A stretch of 64,000 nucleotides of DNA, from NCBI GenBank assembly GCA_023053575.1, contig JAKZAP010000020.1, positions 15,557,998-15,621,997 on the forward strand. The letters run 5' to 3'. This DNA comes from Branchinecta lynchi (taxonomy: Eukaryota > Arthropoda > Branchiopoda > Anostraca > Branchinectidae). Positions 34,384-46,852 of this stretch are shown here, piece after piece. Position numbers and translations under genes: made by a program. The first letter of the stretch is position 1. Each line of letters begins with the position of its first letter. Under the pieces are notes generated by a model, which was given only the letters and a program-made list of their open reading frames with translations, had not been told where the DNA came from and did no database searches.

Positions 34384-36580
34384 CAAGAGCTACGAGCTCA
34401 TATGGCACTTGTTACGAGTAGGCACACTCGGTTATGTCAATGATATATCTAGTGTTTGCTAGGTGTCTTCCCACCAAGTTTCATCTCGATCCCTCCACTC
34501 ATAGCGTTTTCCAATATTTCCGGTTCTCCCCTCCAGCTCCCCCCAAAAGTCACCGGATCCGGTCCGGATTTTAAGTGGGTCGTCTGAGGCATGAGGTCTT
34601 TTCAAATATCAAGTTTCATCGAGATCCGGTCACCCGTTCAAAAGTTATAAATACCTCAAGATTCCGGATTCCCCCTCCCTCCACTCCCCCGACAGTGCCC
34701 GAATCGGCTCGGTCATGTCAATGATGTAGCGAGTGTTTGCTAGGTGTCTTCCCGCCAAGTTTCATCTCGATCCCTCCACTCATAGCGTTTCCCAAGATTT
34801 CCGGTTGCCCCCTCCAGCTCCCCCCAAAAGTCACCGGATCCGGTCCGGATTTTAAGTGGGTCGTCTGAGGCATGAGGCCTTTCCAAATATCAAGTTCCAT
34901 CGAGATCCGATCACCCGTTCAAAAGTTATAAATACCTCAAGATTCCGGATTCCCCCTCCCTCCACTCCCCCCACAGTGCCCGAATTGGCTCGGTTATGTC
35001 AATGATGTATCTAGTGTTTGCTAGGTGTCTTCCCACCAAGTTTCATCTCGATCCCTCCACTCACAGCGTTTCCCAAGATTTCCGGTTGCCCCCTCCAGCT
35101 CCCCCCAAAAGTCACCGGATCCGGTCCGGATTTTAAGTGGGTCGTCTGAGGCATGAGGTCGTTCCAAATATCAAGTTTCATCGAGATCCGGTCACCCGTT
35201 CAAAAGTTATAAATACCTCAAGATTCCGGATTCCCCCTCCCTCCACTCCCCCGACAGGGCCCGAATCGGCTCGGTCATGTCAATTATGTATCTAGTGTTT
35301 GCTAGGTGTCTTCCCACCAAGTTTCATCTCGACCCCTCCACTCATAGCGTTTCCCAAGATTTCCGGTTGCCTCCTCCAGCTCCCCCCAAAAGTCACCGGA
35401 TCCGGTCCGGATTTTAAGTGGGTCGTCTGAGGAATGAGGTCTTTCCAAATATCAAGTTCCATCGAGATCCGATCACCCGTTCAAAAGTTATAAATGCCTC
35501 AAGATTCCGGATTCCCCCTCCCTCCACTCCCCCCACAGTGCCCGAATCGGCTCGGTTATGTCAATGATGTATCTAGTGTTTGCTAGGTGTCTTCCCACCA
35601 AGTTTCATCTCGATCCCTCCACTCATAGCGTTTCCCAAGATTTCCGGTTGCCCCCTGCAGCTCCCCCCCAAAAGTCACCGGATCCGGTCCAGATTTTAAG
35701 TGGGTCGTCTGAGGTACGAGGTCTTTCCAAATATCAAGTTCCATCGAGATCCGATCACCCGTTCAAAAGTTATAAATACCTCAAGATTCCGGATTCCCCC
35801 TCCCTCCATTCCCCCCACAGTACCCGAATCGGCTCGGTTATGTCAATGATGTATCTAGTGTTTGCTAGGTCTCTTCCCACCAAGTTTCATCTCGATCCCT
35901 CCACTCATAGCGGTTCCCAAGATTTCCGGTTGCCCCTCTCCAGCTCCCCCCAAAAGTCACCGGATCCGGTCCGGATTTTAAGTGGGTCGTCTGAGGCATG
36001 AGGCCTTTCCAAATATCAAGTTCCATCGAGATCCGATCACCCGTTCAAAAGTTATAAATACCTCAAGATTCCGGATTCCCCCTCCCTCCACTCCCCCACA
36101 GTGCCCGAATCGGCTCGGTTATGTCAATGATGTATCTAGTGTTTGCTAGGTGTCTTCCCACCAAGTTTCATCTCGATCCCTCCACTCATAGCGTTTCCCA
36201 AGATTTCCGGTTGCCCCCTCCAGCTCCCCCCAAAAGTCACCGGATCCGGTCCGGATTTTAAGTGGGTCGTCTGAGGCATGAGGTCGTTCCAAATATCAAG
36301 TTTCATCGAGATCCGATCACCCGTTCAAAAGTTAAAAATACCTCAAGATTCCGGATTCCCCCTCCCTCCACTCCCCCCACGGTGCTCGGATCGGGGAAGT
36401 GACTATTTCCAACTTAATCATTTGGGGTCCCTGATACGCCTGCCAAGTTTTATCGTCCTAGCTTATGTGGAAGTGCCCGAACTAGCAAAACCTGGACAGA
36501 CCGACAGACCGACAGACCGACTGACGGACAGAAATTGCGATCGCTATATGGCACTTGGCCGAAGGGCAAGTGCCATAAAA
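34384..36580 (+). mobile_element. TGGCACTT-type element with seven 281-bp monomers
   Basis: Same termini as 27485-29406. Monomers begin near 34427, 34707, 34988, 35269, 35550, 35831 and 36112. Length is 2197 bp against 1922 bp, a difference of about one monomer. The right-end hairpin TGGCACTT ggccgaagg GCAAGTGCCA is identical. The 147-residue frame at 35558 is array translation. Confidence 0.88.
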
Positions 36581-36885
36581 ATTCTCTACAAAAGTAGCCA
36601 ATAAGTACTACCAAAGAAGATTGAGTAGGTACTGACTAAACAAAAATTCTGTTCGAAAAATTTATAATAGTTAACATACCTCCATCTCATTTGATTTCGG
36701 AATAACAAGTTTGAAGGCCATTCAAAAAATATCGACCTCGCTGCGCTCGGCACATATTTTTCATAAACTGCATCGCCTTCGGCTCGGACAAGTTATTTTC
36801 AGTGGCCGTCTATATCAACCTTGATGTCGGAATTTAACCTTTAATATCACCATTTTATAAGTAGTGAACTGATAGACAAAAATGC

Positions 36886-36957
36886 TCCTCAGCCGGGATT
36901 TGAACCCAGGTCGTTCTGCTTACAACGCAGTCGCTCTACCATCTGAGCTACCGAGGG
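36886..36957 (-). tRNA. tRNA-Thr(TGT)-like sequence, possibly a pseudogene
   Basis: The 72-nt cloverleaf can be drawn by eye. The acceptor CCCTCGG/CTGAGGA has six of seven pairs, including one G-U, with the terminal pair mismatched. A-box region TAGCTCAGATGG and D-stem GCTC/GAGC are intact. Anticodon arm CTGC GTTGTAA GCAG gives anticodon TGT. T arm CTGGG TTCAAAT CCCGG is complete, with a B-box-like GGTTCAAATCC. No CCA is encoded, as expected for a eukaryote. The unpaired acceptor end and the shared leader make a repeat-derived pseudogene as likely as a working gene. Confidence 0.6.
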
Positions 36958-37112
36958 GCTTGTGAACAGAGTTCGCTAACCACTACAATAGTCCGGTAGA
37001 AGCCAGCCATAGAAACAGTGATCCCGCCCGAAGGCAAATTCATCTAACCAGTTCACATCCCCATGTCACGGAAATTAATAAATAGATGGCGCTTTACACA
37101 AGAGACTTGTAC
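36886..37112 (-). repeat. tRNA-like repeat with conserved 5' leader, copy 1
   Basis: The minus strand carries about 155 bp of leader ('gtgacatggggatgtgaa', 'cgggatcactgtttctat') followed by a tRNA-like body at its 3' side. The leader is conserved at 55217-55366, again directly upstream of a tRNA-like body. Sequence beyond the tRNA 3' end is not shared. In ordinary tRNA-derived SINEs the tRNA part is the 5' head, so this order is unusual. Confidence 0.75.
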
Positions 37113-38437
37113 CTTGACCAATAAACCATAAACAGTTTTTCAAATATAATATAAATCACCATATTCAAAACAAGCTCGCGTCATTACCACAAAATAGTTG
37201 TTGTTCGACAAATCCACTGCGACTTCCAGCAACTTGTGGGACGTAAACGAAGCGAAATTTAATAAGCAAAAGGCAACGCCCAGATTTGCCTGAAACTCCT
37301 TGAAACGAGAGATCGTTTACTACTTTAGAAGACATGCCATATAGCAATTCCGCTGCCTGCAGAACCGTTAAAGATCATGAATGGGTTTATAAACTATAAT
37401 TTTAACTTAATACCTTGCTATTTGCCCCACCCCTAGTAAACTTGAGTAAATAAAGACTAAATATATGGAACATCAAAATACATCCATCCTGACCAAATGA
37501 TTTGATGACAAATGTCGTCCACTTACTTATATTCTTCTTTGAAGAATTGCCTGACGCCAAACAAAGTTGAAAAGGCGCAAATACATGCGACAGATAAACG
37601 CTGAAGCAAATAGCGATGCTCAAGCTATTTGAGTTAACCTGTTAGCGCAAAAAAAACACGAAAGGCGCAAACAAATTTGGAAACGGAAGCTGGCGCAAAA
37701 ACAATTTGGCTATGGTCAGCAGGTGTTTAGAAAAAAAGGTATTTGGCAACGCTGCAACTTCGTCCAACGAAAACGTAAAGAATATTGGGTCATAGAGAAT
37801 AATTAGAGCTTCTAATCAAGGTCCAATTCCACACATTTGGTAAGTATAGAGGCTGGAAAGAAACGGTGGGAATTGATTTCATTCAGGATGGTGGCGCAAA
37901 TAAGCAAGGTATCCTGTACGGTGTAACTCGTGCTTTAATTTTGCCGAGATGCCGAGCCCACACGTTGAAGCCCATACACATCAACCTCAGTAAGTGTGCT
38001 AATTGCTAGGGTACTAAACACCTTGATTACAGCTTGCTCAAAAATAAAGAAAAGATTAATTAGCGTTGAAATGAAATTAAGCTCTTGTTTAAGTTAAGTT
38101 GAAGTAGTTTGCGGTAACCACCCAGTGACAGTGCATTTATGTCTTCTCATGGGCGGTTACCTATCATGATGGGTTATTATGTAATTTAGCTATGAAATAA
38201 TCTAATCTAATCTAAGTTCTGGCGAAAAATGAATCAGCTTACGGAATGCCAACCTACCAATCCACACCCGGAATCCCATCAACTTGGGTTTTCTTGCAAA
38301 TGGCTCAGGTCTATTTGCAAATTGTTATTTTTGGTGCACTGTGCAAAGCGCCTTTTCTTTTTTTCTCTTTTTAGTATTTCGTCTTTTGTCCCGGCATGTT
38401 GATGGGTAGCCTAATAATACTCTTGGAGCGTTTTCCA
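37113..38437. other. Gene-free stretch with a LINE-like tail
   Basis: Frames of 60-73 residues show no domains. About 38110-38214 has a hairpin-bearing 3' UTR-like block ending in (ATCTA)n, another likely LINE 3' end. Confidence 0.4.
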
Positions 38438-38735
38438 CCCTACTTACCATAGTTACTACGCATGACGTCACGAGTTCTGGCTTTTTGCCGTCAAGGCTGG
38501 AACAATTTGTATATTTTCCAGCAGGATATCATGCCATGGGCAAAACTGACCAATCACGTTACAGAGATGCGTAGTTACTACGCTGAATACGCTCCCGAGC
38601 ATGGTAAGCAAATAGTAACTATTAGTTACTATTTCGAGAAGATTAGAACGGTCAGCGTAGTAACTTTTCGTGAGGATGGAACGGAAATAGTAATTATTGT
38701 TAGAAGGGTGAAACACGCTCTTCTTGACTAACTGT
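38438..38735 (+). repeat. Dispersed repeat 'GTAGTTACTACG' family, uninterrupted copy
   Basis: Contains 'acgcatgacgtcacgag', 'ttttccagcaggatatcatg' and 'gatgcgtagttactacgc'. The same sequence occurs in reverse at 60110-60350 plus 61434-61510, split there by a GGATCC-palindrome element. The ends carry TAGTTACTACG and TAGTAACTTTTCG words. The 89-residue frame is not conserved in the other copy. Confidence 0.75.
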
Positions 38736-39358
38736 TCGTGTTTACGAAGAATCGCCGTGTGCCTAGGCAAGATCCACAAAAAACACTGTTGATTGGTTTG
38801 CACAGGATTTGAGTCAGGTTTGAGGATTTGTTTGGTGACGTTTCTTGTTCTTCCCTAGGGCCACCGGCGTGTTTGAACTTAGTCATAGCTTAAGTAAGAA
38901 CCACAGAATATGCCCTATAAAAAATTTACCTCAAAATCAGTAGTGTGAAGATGTATGAAAAAGTAGCATGCAGTACGAACTGATGCTAATACATGCTTCT
39001 ATATCAAGGCTACCGTGTTACTGCATTCTACTGCATACTACTATTAGCAAGACTGGATGCTACTCGATACTATTGCTTAAGATTGGCCCAGGAGGAGGCA
39101 CATCAAATGACAGTATTCTTTACTATTACATATGTCATATATGCAACTTTTCCTTACAACTATCAAACAACTACACAGGCTACACATTTTCCATCGGGTA
39201 GATGGCTTGGTTTATAGGGGAACACCAAACATTTCGAAAATGGGGAATCCAGAGGCAGATCGGTTGTAACAATAGTACTAATCCGGAAGAAAAATGGGGC
39301 CGAGGGGGACCTCTGAGAAGTAACGTATATTTTTTTTGGAGTAAGAGAGCTGAGCTGG
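38736..39358. other. Gene-free stretch
   Basis: Only short frames. Around 38990-39130 there is a biased 'tactgcatactactattagc' run with no clear repeat unit. Confidence 0.35.
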
Positions 39359-40275
39359 TTTTGGGATCCCAAAACGTAAGTGGAGGGACACCTATCACAT
39401 AGCAAAAGTTGTCCGTCTGACCGTCTGTCTGTGAGCAGGATAACTCTCGAAGGGAATGAGATATTATGATAAAGACTGGCGTGAGGATTCTTTGGGTCAA
39501 GGGTAAGGTAAAGTTCGTAGATGGGCTCTGTAGCCCTATATTTAGGGGTGGGAGTACCAAACTAAGGGGCAAATATTTTTGTTTTTGTTTAAGCTATTGA
39601 GATAGTTGATTTAGGGGTAGGGAGACATGCTGAATCCGGCGAAAACCGGACACAAAATTTGTCGACCAGTTTTCGGCTTTAGTAATCCCTACCCTTTTAT
39701 TCATAAGCTAGTATAGCTCTGTGCTTGGATGCCGGCCTTCATTTGTTTATTCTGTGTGACGTCGGAGAGATATAGTGTAATCGAAGGTCGAAGCGCAGGG
39801 GTTGATATATAATGTTCAAACGAGGAAATATCAAGCGAGGATGTTGTTCAATGAGGATTCACTGGTAAAGTAAAGGTCAAGTTCGTATATGGGTCCTTTA
39901 GCCTTATCTTTAGAGGTAGAGAATGGGTTTGGAATTTACGGTAAAAACATTATGTTTTATAAGCTAATAAGACATTCATTGAGGGGGTAAGGAGGTCCGC
40001 TAAATCCATATGTGAGCTTAGATTTCTAGCTGGACAAAAGATTCATCACGAATTCTGCTGAAACGGGAAATTTGGTTAAAGCTCACAGTTGTTTCTGAAA
40101 TAGATTAGAGATTCGGCATCGGGGAAAGGAGACATACTGAATCCGTTTTCGAACTTTATTTTAACAGTAAAAATATTCAAGGAATCTGACGAAAACTGAA
40201 TGGCGAAGGCATAACCTAATTGTTTGAATCAAATGTTAGATTTTTGGGATCCCATCGAAACCCCTGGTCTTGTTT
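39359..40275 (+). mobile_element. GGATCC-palindrome element, copy E
   Basis: Left end TTTTGGGATCCCAAAACGTA; right end TTTGGGATCCCATCGAAACC with GGTCTTGTT. The middle is diverged: about 39650-39850 does not match the monomers and could be a small insertion or rearrangement. A fragment of the AGGACC-ended repeat ('aaaggacccctcgcac') adjoins the right end. Confidence 0.78.
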
Positions 40276-43046
40276 CTAAAGGACCCCTCGCACTATATAC
40301 TCTTCAACTTAAAGTATTCAAACAATTTCATCGGGTGTAGACCGGGTATACATAGTCTTTGGTACGAACTTGCTTTATGATCGACCCAGCTCGGCAAAAT
40401 AGGAACCCTTGTCTTACTTGTCATCCGCTGGCTCCGAGGCTACTCCGCCCCCTACCCCATGGACGTGGAGGGCGTGCTGAGTCAATTCATCCAGATTCTT
40501 GCAGGTCTCTCCGCAGAGATTACACTGGCGAAGAGAAGGTACAGCCCTGTGGGTAGGCACTGGTTCAGTGTGCGCCTGAAAATCGAAAGAATTTCATGAC
40601 ATCAAGCTAAAAACGACAGGACAAAAAATATTTTTGGGTTTTATTAGGTTTTAAACAGTATGAACAAAAATTGATTTGGTTAACGGTAATGAATCAAATG
40701 TATTCAATAGTTGTGAAGGTTAATAGGTTGAAGCTGGGTTGAAGTTTAGATTGTTCAAGTCCTTGGTTCATGTGGGACGAGAAGGTGCGAGACACCATCA
40801 TTTTTCGAAAGATCATTACGAACACACTGTTACCTTTGTTTTCCCCAAAATCCTCACGGTAGTCAACGTTATCCACAAATTACTTGAACACAATTCACTC
40901 CTGAAAGCCAATCCGCCATTGCTAATTAACTATTCATTGATCTCCTAGCGCTCGTCAAAAAATTGCTAGAACCTTCGAAAAGATCGGGTGGCGTGTAAGA
41001 GGATTAAAACAAATAAGTATATCATCATGTGGACGTTCAGATATGTCGGAAGAAGAAATCATCGTCCAATTTGACATTCTTTGGTCTCGGAAGCTAAAGA
41101 TTATTTAGCTCAGTTTCACAATCTTCAAGAAATCACTATAACGAATTTAGTATAATTTACGGCGTTTGTTTATTGTGATCTAGTTTGCATCCTTAATCCT
41201 TTGGCCTTACGGGAATTAACAAGGAAAAAGAGAAAACAAAATACTTAAAGAAATCGATAATCCAAATAATTAGTTTAATTTTTCTACAGATTCTCCATAT
41301 GCCTGCTACATGAAAACATTTGTTATATCCATAGTCAAACTATGATTCAATTCCCCCATGTCGGGCACTTCCGACCCGCGACTTCCGACCCGCGGCGCTA
41401 GATGACCCAGCGGTCGGATCGAGTCATGACTTCATCTTTAGGTCTTGGGTGGGGGGGGGGGGGGTTCTAGACTTTTGATGCGCGGTTTCAACAGATACCA
41501 TGTTAGGTAGCTGTATGTTAGCTGTTATGTTTTCAAACATTACGCACTAAAACATTAGCCTACGCATACAAGAATATGATCCGTAACACCGCCAAAAGAA
41601 ACTCTGCTGACTTTTTTATTTGTGATCACGATATCGGAAAAGTCAGCAGATACTTGTTCGGCTGTTCCTGGCAATGTCTGTTATGCATAACGTAACATCC
41701 CAAGTGGTACTTGTTCAAACTGCGCATGCTTGTGTTGTCTGTTATGAAACTTCCGACAGCGTGGAGCTTTAACAGCAGCTAACTCGACGTAAAGGACCAT
41801 AAAAAAGAGTATTACAGATTGAGCTACTTATTTCGTTCCCATAGGCCGCATGGCCTTTTTTTTGGGCGGACATGCACTTTGTTCCAAGAAGTATATTATT
41901 TTTCTGTGTTAGATTATTTTTCTGTTAGATTAATAAATAATCTAAAAAAAAAAAAAAATCTGAAATCTGAATCTCTTACTTATTCTGCCTTTTAAAACAT
42001 ACCTAGCTCCCTTATGGAATTATAAGCTTCTAAAATCCTCACCTTTCTCCGTTTTTTTTTTTTACCCGTCACAGAATGTAAAGTTAGCCGGAATCTTGAA
42101 CGTCCACTGACAACTTTTTCACACTTTAAGGATATGAGAATCTTCTGTTTTTGGCTTTATTTATTTGCTTAGTTTCCTTCTTTTTAACCACGGCGTATTC
42201 AGTTCTAAATTGTTTTGAGCCCAGCCGCCGCGTCGCAGAGCAGGAAGGCCGGACAGAGTCGACAAGCGCTAACAAGAAAATGCTATATTTAGGTGGAAAG
42301 TAATGGTATTTTCGAAAAATATTTCTTCTGGTCAATTTCATAGTGAAAAGGCCATTTCTAGTAAGAGTTGTGCTTTAAGGCAATGTATACTAGTCATTAA
42401 TTGCGTTCTCAATTAGAGGTAGTCCTTCGGCCAAATCTGTCTACGAATCATCTTTGGCGGAGCTGAACGGATTAGTCGGCTAAATTTTTGAGATATTCCG
42501 GCCCTTCTCGGTCTTTGAACTTAAAATAATCCAAAATTAAATCTCCTGCATTTAACAATTTCCGCTTGAACTCGTTAGAAAAACAGAAAGCAACCGAAGA
42601 AGAAACGCCATTCGGAAGTTCTCACGACTTGTTTACTTTTCCATCCGGATTACGACCCACGCAATTCTAATATTTTGTGCAAAGCCGAAACATCGTCGAG
42701 AACAAAGTATCTACTTAATTTACGAAGAATATAACGACTACATATAATTTTCTAGCACCGTCATAAAGCTACAGACTGACACTGGTGGGCTTAATTTACA
42801 TTGGGGGGGGGGGGGTCATGACCCTTAGATTTCGGATGGGCCCAATATCTTTCATCTTAGTAGGGTACTATGTTTTGCTCCTAAATAGGTTTCACAGAGC
42901 AAAATGTGAAGCACTGATGTTACTTTAAAGGACCCTTGCCAAGAAGGGCCGAAATATCGCTGATGAAGAATCGTAGCAGACGTATACGCTATAAACATTG
43001 TTTGAATATATGTTTCAAAGTCAGCTTGGGCTCAAAGAATATTTAC
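40276..43046. other. Gene-free stretch with several repeat fragments
   Basis: Contains the TTATGCATAAC repeat (41625-41765), a LINE-like tail (41836-41974), the 'AAGCGCTAACAAG' repeat (42195-42360), a degraded subfamily-A hairpin repeat (42415-42520), C/G runs (41451-41464, 42803-42815) and a subfamily-B hairpin repeat (42926-43045). No gene is supported. Confidence 0.5.
42926..43045 (+). repeat. AAGAAGGG hairpin repeat, subfamily B
   Basis: AGGACCCTTGCCAAGAAGGG followed by CCGAAATATCGCTGATGAAG and the B tail ending 'gggctcaaagaatat'. The upstream CTGANGA word is absent because the repeat is 5'-truncated. Near-identical to 48886-48970. Confidence 0.8.
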
Positions 43047-43255
43047 TTTAAAGGACCCCTCGCACTATTTACTCTTCAACTTCCAGTATTTTAAAATACG
43101 AACACTTTAAAACTAGGCTGTGCTTTCAAGAAATAACCCATGGTTTTGGCCGTTTAAGCCTTTTACGAGACCTGTCTACGTATAGCGAAAACAGGGAAAC
43201 AGTTTATATAACCAGTTTTTCTGATGGAAAAACTTCTCGCAGACAACCTTTCAAA
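43047..43255 (+). mobile_element. AGGACC-ended repeat, copy 2 (truncated)
   Basis: TTTAAAGGACCCCTCGCACT to 'ttctcgcagacaacc', matching the first two thirds of the family as seen reversed at 26198-26558. Confidence 0.6.
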
Positions 43256-45589
43256 AATATAATTTTTATTGTTGAAAACAGTCGTTTTTTCTGCAGAAAA
43301 AGTCGGTAAAAATTATTAGCCAGTCGGTAAATGCCTCGTCCCCCCCCCCAAATATCTTGGCTAGTAACGCCTCTGCCCCCCCCCCCCCTAGTCGTGACGC
43401 CCCTAGTCGTAATACCTAGTCAAGATCTGCATGCGAGTTTTAGCCAGCTTTGGGTTATAGCTAGATATACGCGATACCCTCCATGAACAAGGCACATGAA
43501 AGATAATATCATTTTGCATTCCAATATCGTTACAAAATATTACAACATCTACATCAATGGTCCTCTACCCTTTATATTTTTCATTTCTGAAATATGTCCT
43601 TGCAAAGAATACAGACACTATCGCATGCTTTACGTTAATTTACAGTCCCGCTACGAAACACATCATTAAAAATAGAACCGATCCGAATTCGGGCGAGGAT
43701 AAAGTTTACTTTGAAAGTGAGCTAAAAAGGGAGTTCTCCTAATAAGGATTTCGATGAAGCCCCCCCCCCCACCCACCCTCATTGTCACGGGGGCGTTTCC
43801 GGGAGAAATCACCTTGAGCTCGTGGCTAGGATCAGCTTTGTCGGAGATAAAGCTCTCTGGAATTATGAGGAAATATGGGGGGGGTGGAGGGGGTATGGTA
43901 TTTGAAATCCTGCAGTCAGGGTTCTGGAAAATAGGTAGTGTCTAACCTGTAGCTGGAATTTTAATCCTCAAGACAAAACCGTACCCAGGATAACAACAGA
44001 GCAAGACCGATATTTTTCGGTGAAAGGCTTCTTCAGGCAGACAAATAGGTCTTGTGGGTGTCGAATCTGCGCCAGACTTCTTATACAATATTTGTCATGC
44101 TCTTTGACGACAATCTAACATAAGATCCAATAGGGGTCTTCCTTGCGATTGGAATGTCAGTACCAGTCGAAAACTATTACAATAAACTGATACAACGTGT
44201 TTGCCACTCTACACACAAGCTGATAAGTTTGATCGGATGATTTTGTTCTTTCCCAAAATTCCGGTATACGTCAGATTCAGTCCGTGCCATTTACGGGTAG
44301 GATAGCGAGACATACAGAAGGGTCGATTTTATTACCCTTACACTGACATGAACCACTGGACAACGAGGTTATTAGAACTAGGCTAATGAGTTCACAGTAT
44401 TATTTCTCAAACCGAACAGGAAAAGAAAGCAAAAAAATTGGTTCAACACGTGCGATCATCCCAACAGGTTACTGGACCAAGAAGTTACAAGCACTACTAA
44501 AGTTCGGAATTACGGCAGCAGTATTGCCAAGACTACAGGAGGGTTATCTAACCTCAGACAAGATTTAAAAATTTCCAGAGAAGTCTTTCGTTCAGAATAC
44601 TCTATCTGGCTTAAAAAGGAACCAACAAATCTGACAAACATATTAGATTGAAGCTAATTGAATGGTTTACATATTGGATAAATAATTTCTTCAATATTTC
44701 TGGATAAATATATTTTTCTTTTCAAACAAGATCACTTCATTTTAACCTTACCTCGATTGACTTACAAACTGATGGAAGTAGAGTTATCAAAGTCAATAGC
44801 CTGAAAATCCATTTTCAAAGCAGCTTCAAAACAAAGAAAAGGCACAGAATTCAAATATTCTTTTGAAATAAGACAGTTCAAAAAAAATCCATATTTTGCC
44901 TCTTGACTGTCAGGACAGCATGTACATTTCATTTTAACATTTTCGCAGCAAAAATCGAGGTAGTTTAAAAACGAGATCAGGTACCCCTCCTGTATTGCCT
45001 TTTAGCTTGCTGCTTTTACTGCTATTCTGGAGCTTTTTATACGAAATATTATTTAAGAATGTGACCCGCCCATCATCAGGCCTTATGGTGGGGCCACAAA
45101 GAGTTAATGGGGTTTTTAATTTTTTATGAATAAAAGTAAAAACTAACTTTACTTCCGAACTTTTACTTCCAAAGAATTTCTGCGGCCAGTGTGACGGAAC
45201 ACTCAAGAGACACTATCGGGCCCAGATCCTCCCCAACCCCCGTATACCCCGAGATTCTAACAAGAGGTTAAAATGAAACTTCACTCGAGATTCTTACCAC
45301 AGAGTGACCGATGAAACTCTAGCTAAGAGTGTCATCTCCGGTGGAAAAAAGCCGGAACCACACAAGGACATAATTAGTCTTAGTAATCAAGGTAGTCCCA
45401 TGGTGTAAAGCTACAGCGTTGCTTGTTAATGGGCTATTTTCCGAGGATCCTTTAATCATTACTGCAAGCAATTATATCCATAACAGTCTTCCACTGTGGA
45501 GACATCTTCTGTCAGTACACACGTTCCCAGTGAGGTGAACTGTGAAACTGAGTTGTTTACCTTTTGTGTTTTGTACAACAAATAACACA
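43256..45589. other. Gene-free stretch
   Basis: C runs at 43340-43349 and 43376-43388 sit in sequence with repeated 'ctagtcgtracgcc' words. A 90-residue minus frame at 44934-45206 has no recognised domain and low-complexity flanks. Nothing else can be supported. Confidence 0.4.
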
Positions 45590-45873
45590 CGATTTTTGCT
45601 GTTTTATCCTATTCCGGGACCCGTTTATTTATAGCGGAAACAGGGAAACAATTTACAGAACCGTTTTTTCTGATGGAAAAACTTCTCGCAGACAACCGTC
45701 GACAGCGTGCTACACACCGAAGGTTGCAAAACACGGCAAGTGAGAAAATCAGCGTGGCTTGCTTAGAGGGGTTAGAATGTACCGAACGAGATTGGGGTCT
45801 CCGTGTTTAGAAATATATGGAGTGATTATGGAAGTAGGTTGCGTTAGTATTATAGGTCAGACAGGTCCTTTAA
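45590..45873 (+). mobile_element. AGGACC-ended repeat, copy 3
   Basis: Collinear with the reverse of 26198-26520: 'gcggaaacagggaaacaatt', 'ctcgcagacaaccgtcgac', 'gagaaaatcagcgtgg', 'ggggtctccgtgtttag' and the terminal GACAGGTCCTTTAA. It is followed at once by a piece of the 46-kb dispersed repeat, in the same neighbourhood relation as at 26.2 kb but permuted. Confidence 0.65.
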
Positions 45874-45919
45874 CGCTGAATTAAAAGAAATTGATTGATT
45901 GATAGGCTACGTCAAGGCT

Positions 45920-46465
45920 ATTTTGATTAAGCTACGTTTCGATCATGAAACTCCGTGTCAGAAGAAAAGAACCTGCAAACCGAGAAGGACCAGAATATCA
46001 TTGATGAAAATGTGTTGAAGTATGACGTGTTTATGCACAATATCATGGTCGTGTTCGGGTACTTTACATTGTACCGAGAAAGCAGCTTATTTTTAGCCTC
46101 ATCTGATATTTGAATACACTGAAACATTTTGACCAATCAAAGGGAGTATTCATTTTTTCCCAAGGCCCACTGAGATTTTGAAATTGAAAACAAGCCTGCA
46201 TTGGCAGGATCAAAGACGGTATCCGCCGGCTTATTTGTTTGCAATGGCTTACCTCTGTTTTTCGCAAATATTTCAAGCAGATAAGGACAGGCGCATAAAG
46301 GTACCACAAATCCGAAAGATGAAGTTCGATGAAATCATTGCCTGTGGACACCTGACAAACGGAGTAATATATTTTTAACGGGTTTTCATGCCTATCCAAG
46401 TGAATACGTGATGTGTAACTAGACTTTCAGGTCTTAGTCTTTTAGATTAAACTTTAAGGTAGAAG
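45920..46465 (+). repeat. Dispersed repeat shared with 25.7-26.2 kb
   Basis: Same word order as 25670-26195, including 'aaggtaccacaaatccgaaa' and 'tgtaactagact'. A minus-strand fragment lies at 47780-47960, and inverted pieces lie at 5340-5760. Confidence 0.5.
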
Positions 46466-46852
46466 GATAGCCACAAAAGCCATGTCGAATAGCCTAGCGA
46501 AATAGCTGCCACGCTAGATTCCATAAAAAAAAATGCAGTAAAGGGGACCTTCACGTAAGCTATTAAAAGAACATTGCATTACGGTTGTTACAGTTTACTG
46601 CTTGGAAAAATTAAAAAAGACATTCCAAAGACGCGTGATCTTATCATAAAATACGAAACCTCTGTCAGATATTCCCTTCCACAAATATCAAGCCCCCCCC
46701 CCCCCCCCGTGGTAGGAAACTAGACTGGGTTCACACAATCCCTTCCCTGGAAATTCTGCCCCTTACTCTCAACTTCACAGTCCGAAATTTCATAAGATAT
46801 AACACAAGGATGTGCAGTTTCTTATTACGCATTTTTTTTTATGCATGCGTAC

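Noticed and set aside
35558..36001. 147-residue open frame with repeating 'MSMMYLVFARCLPTKFHLDPSTH' type pattern
   Set aside because: Translation of the 281-bp monomers; identical DNA occurs in other arrays with the frame broken.
27485..36580. Regular arrays reminiscent of CRISPR
   Set aside because: Monomers are 281 bp contiguous tandem units without short identical repeats and unique spacers, and no cas genes exist; the DNA is animal-like.
36886..36957. Firm call of a working tRNA-Thr gene
   Set aside because: The terminal acceptor pair mismatches and the locus belongs to a repeat whose other copy is clearly a pseudogene.
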